From contig JACQLG010000015.1 of assembly GCA_016204155.1 (NCBI GenBank), positions 1-7,879 of the forward strand: a stretch of 7,879 nt of DNA, in the 5' to 3' direction. The first letter of the stretch is position 1. Every line of letters starts with the position of its first letter. This document shows, in pieces, positions 5,868 to 7,879 of this stretch. The DNA is from Candidatus Niyogiibacteriota bacterium. Lineage in GTDB: Bacteria > Patescibacteriota > Minisyncoccia > 1-14-0-10-42-19. The translations under genes and the position numbers were made by a program. Below the pieces are notes generated by a model. It worked only from the letters and a program-made list of their open reading frames with translations. It was not told the origin of the DNA and did not search any database.

Positions 5868-6545
5868 TTAGTGCGCGGGTTTAAGTGGTATGCTGGTATT
5901 AATAATGCGGAAGACATACGGAGGAGATTTCCCCTCTTCGATTTTTCCCAACTCGAATTCATTCAATTCCTCCGCGGGGAATAATTTCGTAGGGATTCGT
6001 ATAATAACGTATTTAATTTGACTTGGATGTAATACACCCTTCACGGAACGCAAATGGATAAATCGTTTTGGCGCACGAGGATCCTCATCTGATTTTTTAA
6101 TCCTTTGCACATCTGTCCCCTTCGCATCAAACCCGTATACAGTTACAATTTCATCGCCCCCCAATCCTTCCATAAGCGCTGTCCGCAGCCCTTCTGTAGT
6201 ATCATCTGTCGCATTCGCATATTGATAGTAAGTAATTTCCTTGCCTAACTGTACATCCTTTTTATCTAACAAAGATTCGAAAATGCGCTCTGGAGCATCT
6301 CTGCGTAAAAGCAATCCGCGTTCTTGTGCCTTGCGCCAAAAATCAGGAAATGAAAATATAGGAAATTGATGCTCTCGCGCCGCAGAAGTAATATCTTGAT
6401 ACGTCTCCGCGACTATCCTGCGCTTTTCTTCTGCTGTCTCTGCGTCCTCTAAGGCTTCAAATGCATGTCGTAATTGTTCAAAATCCTCCCCTTCCCTTCC
6501 GGAAGATTTTGGGTATTTCTCTAAAAATGGCTCCATGTGTTCCAT
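5868..6545 (-). CDS. Uncharacterised cytoplasmic protein
   Basis: I do not recognise this family with confidence. The frame is open from ATG 6563 (231 aa); ATG 6545 (225 aa, MEHMEPFLEKYPKSS) is preferred because a TATAAT at 6567-6562 overlaps the first ATG. No start has a convincing ribosome binding site, so this may be another short-leader mRNA. The N-terminal third is charged and helical (about residues 24-66 of the longer form, rich in Glu/Ala/Arg). The middle holds FPDFWRKAQERG and a Gly-rich turn (MEGLGGDEIVTVYGF). The C-terminal third looks like a beta-rich domain (KRFIHLRSVKGVLHPSQIKY, then VIIRIPTKLFPAEELNEFE). There is no signal peptide, membrane helix, CxxC or evident catalytic triad. 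The phrase about positions, ligands and rates in this region (HPSQIKYVIIRIP) recalls unnamed proteins common in CPR genomes, a weak memory only. It lies between the small-protein genes and the repeat-protein operon, all on the same strand. Confidence 0.75.
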   Translation of the reverse strand: MEHMEPFLEKYPKSSGREGEDFEQLRHAFEALEDAETAEEKRRIVAETYQDITSAAREHQFPIFSFPDFWRKAQERGLLLRRDAPERIFESLLDKKDVQLGKEITYYQYANATDDTTEGLRTALMEGLGGDEIVTVYGFDAKGTDVQRIKKSDEDPRAPKRFIHLRSVKGVLHPSQIKYVIIRIPTKLFPAEELNEFELGKIEEGKSPPYVFRIINTSIPLKPAH

Positions 6546-6561
6546 AAAAATATATAGATAC

Positions 6562-6567
6562 ATTATA
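6562..6567 (-). promoter_or_regulatory. Possible -10 for the 225/231-aa gene
   Basis: A perfect TATAAT lies on the minus strand, 17 nt before ATG 6545 and overlapping the earlier ATG 6563. No good -35 precedes it, so this is a -10-only call. Confidence 0.35.
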
Positions 6568-6597
6568 CCGCACCCACCAAAAAAGAACTGCCCGTGA

Positions 6598-6750
6598 TCA
6601 CGAATAGCCTTTTTCTATTTTTGCCAGAAGCGCTTTTCCTTTCATGCGCTTTTCTTTTGCTTTTTGTTTTTTGCTCTTCATCGGCCCGCCAACGGGCGGT
6701 ATAGGCTTACGCACTGATTGGTAAACTGTTTTTTTCTTTATCTTTATCAT
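6598..6750 (-). CDS. Small, highly basic protein (50 aa)
   Basis: A 50-codon ORF starts at ATG 6750 behind a clear GGAGG (6759-6755) with a short 4-nt spacer and ends at TGA 6598-6600. The protein is extremely basic (15 Lys and 2 Arg in 50 residues). It begins MIKIKKKTVYQSVRKPIPP, has a Pro/Gly turn (IPPVGGPM), and then a Lys-rich helix (KSKKQKAKEKRMKGKALLAKI). This composition suits a nucleic-acid- or ribosome-associated protein, but no family is recognised. A GC-rich 5-bp hairpin (CCGCC/GGCGG) lies inside the reading frame over the PPVGG codons. It lies between the 70-aa gene and the unknown 231-codon gene on the same strand, and shares the terminator-like hairpin upstream of it. The good binding site and a start-to-stop frame with biased composition support it; the short length lowers certainty. 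Confidence 0.62.
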   Translation of the reverse strand: MIKIKKKTVYQSVRKPIPPVGGPMKSKKQKAKEKRMKGKALLAKIEKGYS

Positions 6751-6765
6751 AGTACCTCCATTATA

Positions 6766-6805
6766 AAACAAAGGGGCAGAATCTGTTGTACGATAATGCC
6801 CCCTT
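6766..6805 (-). terminator. Terminator-like hairpin after the 70-aa gene
   Basis: On the minus strand AAGGGG(G)CA pairs with TGCCCCTT (8 bp, one bulged G; 6805-6797 with 6778-6771) around an 18-nt loop, then TGTTTTA follows. It begins 13 nt after the stop of the 70-aa gene and ends just before the ribosome binding site of the 50-aa gene, so it could trim the upstream mRNA or attenuate the downstream gene. The T run is short and interrupted. Confidence 0.45.
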
Positions 6806-6818
6806 CGAAACTTTACTT

Positions 6819-7031
6819 TTACTCCAGCGGAAAATTCACATCTTCCTGAGAAAGCCCCTGGGCTTTCGCAATAAGACGCGCGAGTTCCAACTTAGAATCC
6901 GCAGTCAATGCGTCAACCTCGGCTTTAATCTCGCTAACCTTCTGGCCCTGCTGCCTATAGTAACCCATCACAAGACTTAGGGCACTCTTTGTCTTTTTCT
7001 CCTCAATTACTACTTCGCTTACTTCACTCAT
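6819..7031 (-). CDS. Small acidic protein (70 aa), unknown function
   Basis: The ORF starts at ATG 7031 behind GGAGG (7043-7039) with a 7-nt spacer, and ends with TAA at 6819. The 70-aa product starts with an acidic stretch (MSEVSEVVIEEKKTKS). A predicted helix follows (ALSLVMGYYRQQGQKVSEIKA), and a second helical part (DSKLELARLIAKAQGLSQED) leads to the end NFPLE. There are no cysteines, no membrane helix and no known motif. I do not recognise a family. A near-consensus promoter about 300 nt upstream (7337-7364) and a structured leader with small ORFs suggest tight control of expression, unusual for so small a gene. A second small gene (50 aa, basic) follows on the same strand, and the opposite charges of the two products are notable, but no interaction is shown. 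Confidence 0.72.
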   Translation of the reverse strand: MSEVSEVVIEEKKTKSALSLVMGYYRQQGQKVSEIKAEVDALTADSKLELARLIAKAQGLSQEDVNFPLE

Positions 7032-7087
7032 CTTTTCGCCTCCATAAAATAAATTTTATTTTTTGCGCTTTTTCTGAAAACCGCCAA

Positions 7088-7114
7088 ATTATTGAACACC
7101 GAGTGTTCCATAAT
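7088..7114 (-). repeat. Imperfect hairpin before the 70-aa gene
   Basis: ATTAT plus GAACAC pair with GTGTTC plus ATAAT, an 11-bp stem with a single internal mismatch (7093/7109) and a 3-nt loop. It covers the 3' end of the 29-codon upstream ORF. No T run follows, so it is not a typical terminator. Confidence 0.6.
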
Positions 7115-7178
7115 GAGCTCCCACGACGGTAGGACCAACCAGTCCACACCAAAGGGAGTCAGAAGCTAAAAGATACAT
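7089..7178 (-). CDS. Possible 29-aa upstream ORF / leader peptide
   Basis: ATG 7178 starts a 29-codon ORF (MYLLASDSLWCGLVG, then PTVVGAHYGTLGVQ) ending at TAA 7089. AGAGG lies 5 nt upstream of the ATG, so initiation is plausible. The product is hydrophobic with Trp and Cys. The ATG sits in the loop of the 15-bp hairpin and its binding site at the stem top, which would make initiation depend on RNA folding. It ends 57 nt before the 70-aa gene start. No homologue is recognised, and a chance ORF of this length is possible. Confidence 0.33.
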   Translation of the reverse strand: MYLLASDSLWCGLVGPTVVGAHYGTLGVQ

Positions 7179-7200
7179 TTTGACCTCTGACTCCCTTTGG
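7149..7200 (-). repeat. 15-bp perfect inverted repeat (RNA hairpin)
   Basis: CCAAAGGGAGTCAGA (7149-7163, plus reading) and TCTGACTCCCTTTGG (7186-7200) are exact reverse complements separated by 22 nt. The loop can form a further AAAA/TTTT stem. A partial third copy of the arm (AAAGGGAGCC, 7201-7210) is directly adjacent and allows an alternative pairing. No T run follows on either side. Confidence 0.85.
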
Positions 7201-7313
7201 AAAGGGAGCCGCCTAATATATAAACAACGCGTCGCCTGACTTTTGCAAGGCGCGGGTCAAAGGGTCGGCAAATAAATTTATACTTGGCCGGATGCCTTGC
7301 CCTTGCCTTGTTC

Positions 7314-7329
7314 AAGTAAAGCTTTACTT
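7314..7329. repeat. 16-bp perfect palindrome at the transcription start
   Basis: AAGTAAAGCTTTACTT is self-complementary over all 16 bases. It lies 8 nt downstream of the -10 of the minus-strand promoter, directly after the predicted start, where a repressor could bind or the RNA could fold at its 5' end. Confidence 0.6.
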
Positions 7330-7336
7330 CAGGGGC

Positions 7337-7364
7337 ATTATAATCGATTATCAGAATTTGTCAA
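7337..7364 (-). promoter_or_regulatory. Consensus promoter for the 70-aa gene leader
   Basis: TTGACA (7364-7359) and TATAAT (7342-7337) both match consensus exactly, with a 16-nt spacer. Transcription should start near 7330 on the minus strand. Its spacer and -10 contain a 12-bp palindrome (ATAATCGATTAT, 7340-7351). Confidence 0.75.
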
Positions 7365-7378
7365 GCCCATTTGACAAA
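7357..7378. promoter_or_regulatory. Operator-like inverted repeat over the -35
   Basis: TTTGTCAA (7357-7364) and TTGACAAA (7371-7378) are perfect 8-bp arms around 6 nt, about two helical turns in total. The left arm is the -35 region of the minus-strand promoter. The size and symmetry fit a dimeric helix-turn-helix repressor site; a duplicated -35 could also explain it. Confidence 0.45.
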
Positions 7379-7423
7379 AAATAGCCCGGAATGGCGCCTA
7401 ACCCTCTATTCTGTTGAATCCCC

Positions 7424-7451
7424 TTGACTTATTTTTGATTATGTGTATAAT
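7424..7451 (+). promoter_or_regulatory. Promoter of the right-hand small-ORF transcript
   Basis: TTGACT (7424-7429) and TATAAT (7446-7451) with a 16-nt spacer. Transcription should start near 7458, 24 nt before the GTG of the 44-codon ORF. It diverges from the minus-strand promoter 60 nt to the left. Confidence 0.7.
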
Positions 7452-7481
7452 GGAGAAGAATTCAGACAGGGAGGTTTTATA

Positions 7482-7616
7482 GTGTTACCTCATCATATTG
7501 ATATATTGATTTGCGGCAAACGACAAACGAGCATTCGGCAAGAAAAGTCCTCCTTTCTGAAAATACATAAGCAAGGAGGCGAAGCGAAGTGGAAGAAAGA
7601 GAAATCATTTTTCTGA
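7482..7616 (+). CDS. Small protein, 44 aa, unknown
   Basis: GTG 7482 is preceded by GGGAGG (7469-7474) with an ideal 7-nt spacer, and a promoter lies 31 nt farther upstream. The frame runs 44 codons to TGA 7614-7616. The product starts (M)LPHHIDILICGKRQTSIRQ and ends in a Lys-rich tail (HKQGGEAKWKKEKSFF). It has one Cys, no membrane helix, and no family I know. The combination of promoter, binding site and frame is the main support. The ORF contains the CCTCCTT strand that pairs with the binding site of a second, overlapping ORF, so its translation may control that one. Confidence 0.5.
   Translation: MLPHHIDILICGKRQTSIRQEKSSFLKIHKQGGEAKWKKEKSFF
7549..7579 (+). promoter_or_regulatory. Hairpin sequestering a Shine-Dalgarno sequence
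   Basis: CCTCCTT (7549-7555) pairs perfectly with AAGGAGG (7573-7579) around a 17-nt loop. The right arm is a full Shine-Dalgarno sequence placed 9 nt before GTG 7589. Ribosomes translating the 44-codon ORF would open the stem, the usual arrangement for translational coupling. Confidence 0.45.
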
Positions 7617-7636
7617 ACCCGGGCGGCGGTATTTAA
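7589..7636 (+). CDS. Possible 15-aa overlapping ORF
   Basis: GTG 7589 lies 9 nt after AAGGAGG and overlaps the end of the 44-codon ORF by 28 nt in another frame. It encodes (M)EEREIIFLNPGGGI and stops at TAA 7634-7636. The strong binding site is the only real support; 15 codons is near what chance gives. It ends in an NPGGGI motif of unknown meaning. Confidence 0.22.
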   Translation: MEEREIIFLNPGGGI

Positions 7637-7800
7637 AGCATATCCCCTATAGTATTGAATTGGTGTACTTGGTGGTATTTATTGGTACGAACGGTGCAAA
7701 GGAAATACGAAGGAAAAATGTAAACGAGTAAATTCGTCCAACGTAAATCATTTTCCAGTTTTTAAAAAAGAAAAACTAAATTAAATTAAAGAAAAATACT
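7637..7800. other. AT-rich stretch without a supported gene
   Basis: No ORF with a good start is visible. Two modest hairpins can be drawn: GGAAAA(A)TG (7712-7720) with CATTTTCC (7749-7756), and AGTTTTT (7757-7763) with AAAAACT (7771-7777). The right end is almost only A and T. It is probably the 3' part of the plus-strand transcript or intergenic DNA. Confidence 0.4.
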
Positions 7801-7826
7801 GAGGCCAATCTTTTTTGATTGGCCTC
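7801..7826. terminator. Hairpin terminator, probably bidirectional
   Basis: GAGGCCAATC (7801-7810) and GATTGGCCTC (7817-7826) form a perfect 10-bp stem with a 6-nt loop. On the plus strand a weak T run follows (TAAATCTTTTAG); on the minus strand AGTATTTTTC follows. It could end the plus-strand small-ORF transcript, a minus-strand gene entering from beyond 7879, or both. Confidence 0.7.
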
Positions 7827-7879
7827 TAAATCTTTTAGACTTTGATGTTAGTTGTACTTTCCGGCAGATTTCCACGCGA

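Larger units (their letters stand above)
7032..7330 (-). promoter_or_regulatory. Long structured 5' leader of the 70-aa gene
   Basis: Between the predicted transcription start (about 7330) and ATG 7031 lie about 300 nt with no ORF over 30 codons but dense secondary structure. This includes a GCAAGGC...GCCTTGC pairing (around 7300 with around 7245), a 15-bp perfect hairpin (7149-7200), a competing hairpin with 7201-7210, and an 11-bp hairpin with one mismatch (7088-7114). I do not recognise a known riboswitch, T-box, tmRNA, RNase P or SRP consensus. It could be a cis-regulatory leader or an independent small RNA. Confidence 0.5.

Noticed and set aside
6760..6765. TATAAT on the minus strand just before the 50-aa gene
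   Set aside because: Transcription from it would begin after the GGAGG site, so both signals cannot serve the gene; the ribosome binding site is the more convincing of the two.
7547..7560. CCTCCTTTCT resembles the 3' end of 16S rRNA
   Set aside because: Only about 10 nt match and no other 16S sequence is present; the pairing with AAGGAGG nearby explains it better.
7482..7636. TGA read as glycine (as in some CPR lineages)
   Set aside because: Long genes all end in TAA and are full length under the standard code; reading through the two TGA stops of the small ORFs gives no sensible extension.
7655..7723. TTG-initiated frame of 22 codons with a Trp-rich segment (NWCTWWYLLVRT)
   Set aside because: It follows the 15-codon ORF in the same frame after a TAA, but has no ribosome binding site and is short enough for chance.
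7835..7879. Minus-strand C-terminal ends entering from the right (…STTNIKV stop at 7835, or …WKSAGKYN stop at 7848)
   Set aside because: The terminator just beyond would fit a gene end, but 10-15 codons in either of two frames cannot be told from chance.
1..7879. CRISPR array, insertion sequence, prophage or plasmid origin
   Set aside because: No regularly spaced direct repeats, transposase, integrase, terminal repeats with target duplication, or iteron clusters are visible; the only regular repeats are the coding modules at 4831-5643.

Overview
This window looks like chromosome from a host-dependent or ultrasmall bacterium, most likely Candidate Phyla Radiation (Patescibacteria/Parcubacteria type). 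That is an inference from compact operons, several very small genes, a tRNA 5' half interrupted by an open frame, an HtrA protease without an export signal, and a moderately AT-rich composition. No marker gene in the window fixes the taxon. All long genes stop with TAA.

Left edge (1-400): the N-terminal 101 codons of a helix-turn-helix protein run off the window on the minus strand. They begin just downstream of the 5' half of a tRNA that reads like tRNA-Arg(CCU). The layout suggests an intron or other insertion at the anticodon loop carrying a homing-type ORF. A near-symmetric -10 element separates it from a divergent htrA-like protease gene (406-1494, plus), which seems to be translated from a leaderless or nearly leaderless mRNA.

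Middle (1527-5837), all minus strand. A promoter at about 5810-5837 drives three overlapping or abutting genes for DNA-binding proteins: a five-module repeat protein (FGxW...AAG modules like those associated with homing endonucleases), a ParB/Spo0J-family protein without ParA, and a sigma-70 family factor with a sigma-1.1-like N-terminus and altered -10-reading residues. A hairpin terminator overlaps the sigma stop codon. Behind it, an extended -10 promoter starts a second unit: a CxxC glutaredoxin-like protein and a VIT1/CCC1 iron/manganese transporter, 1 nt apart.

Right (5868-7364, minus): an unrecognised 231-codon ORF, a 50-aa highly basic protein and a 70-aa acidic protein. The last two have clear ribosome binding sites. 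A near-consensus promoter (TTGACA-16-TATAAT) about 300 nt upstream of the 70-aa gene implies a long, strongly structured leader. That leader has two mutually exclusive hairpins around the start codon of a small upstream ORF. Three palindromes crowd the promoter.

Far right (7424-7836, plus): a divergent promoter drives a transcript with a 44-codon ORF with a good ribosome binding site, an overlapping 15-codon ORF whose binding site is locked in a hairpin, and a terminator. Nothing here is a known riboswitch or ncRNA that I recognise. The best candidates for something undescribed are this divergent small-ORF/structured-leader locus and the repeat protein-ParB-sigma operon.
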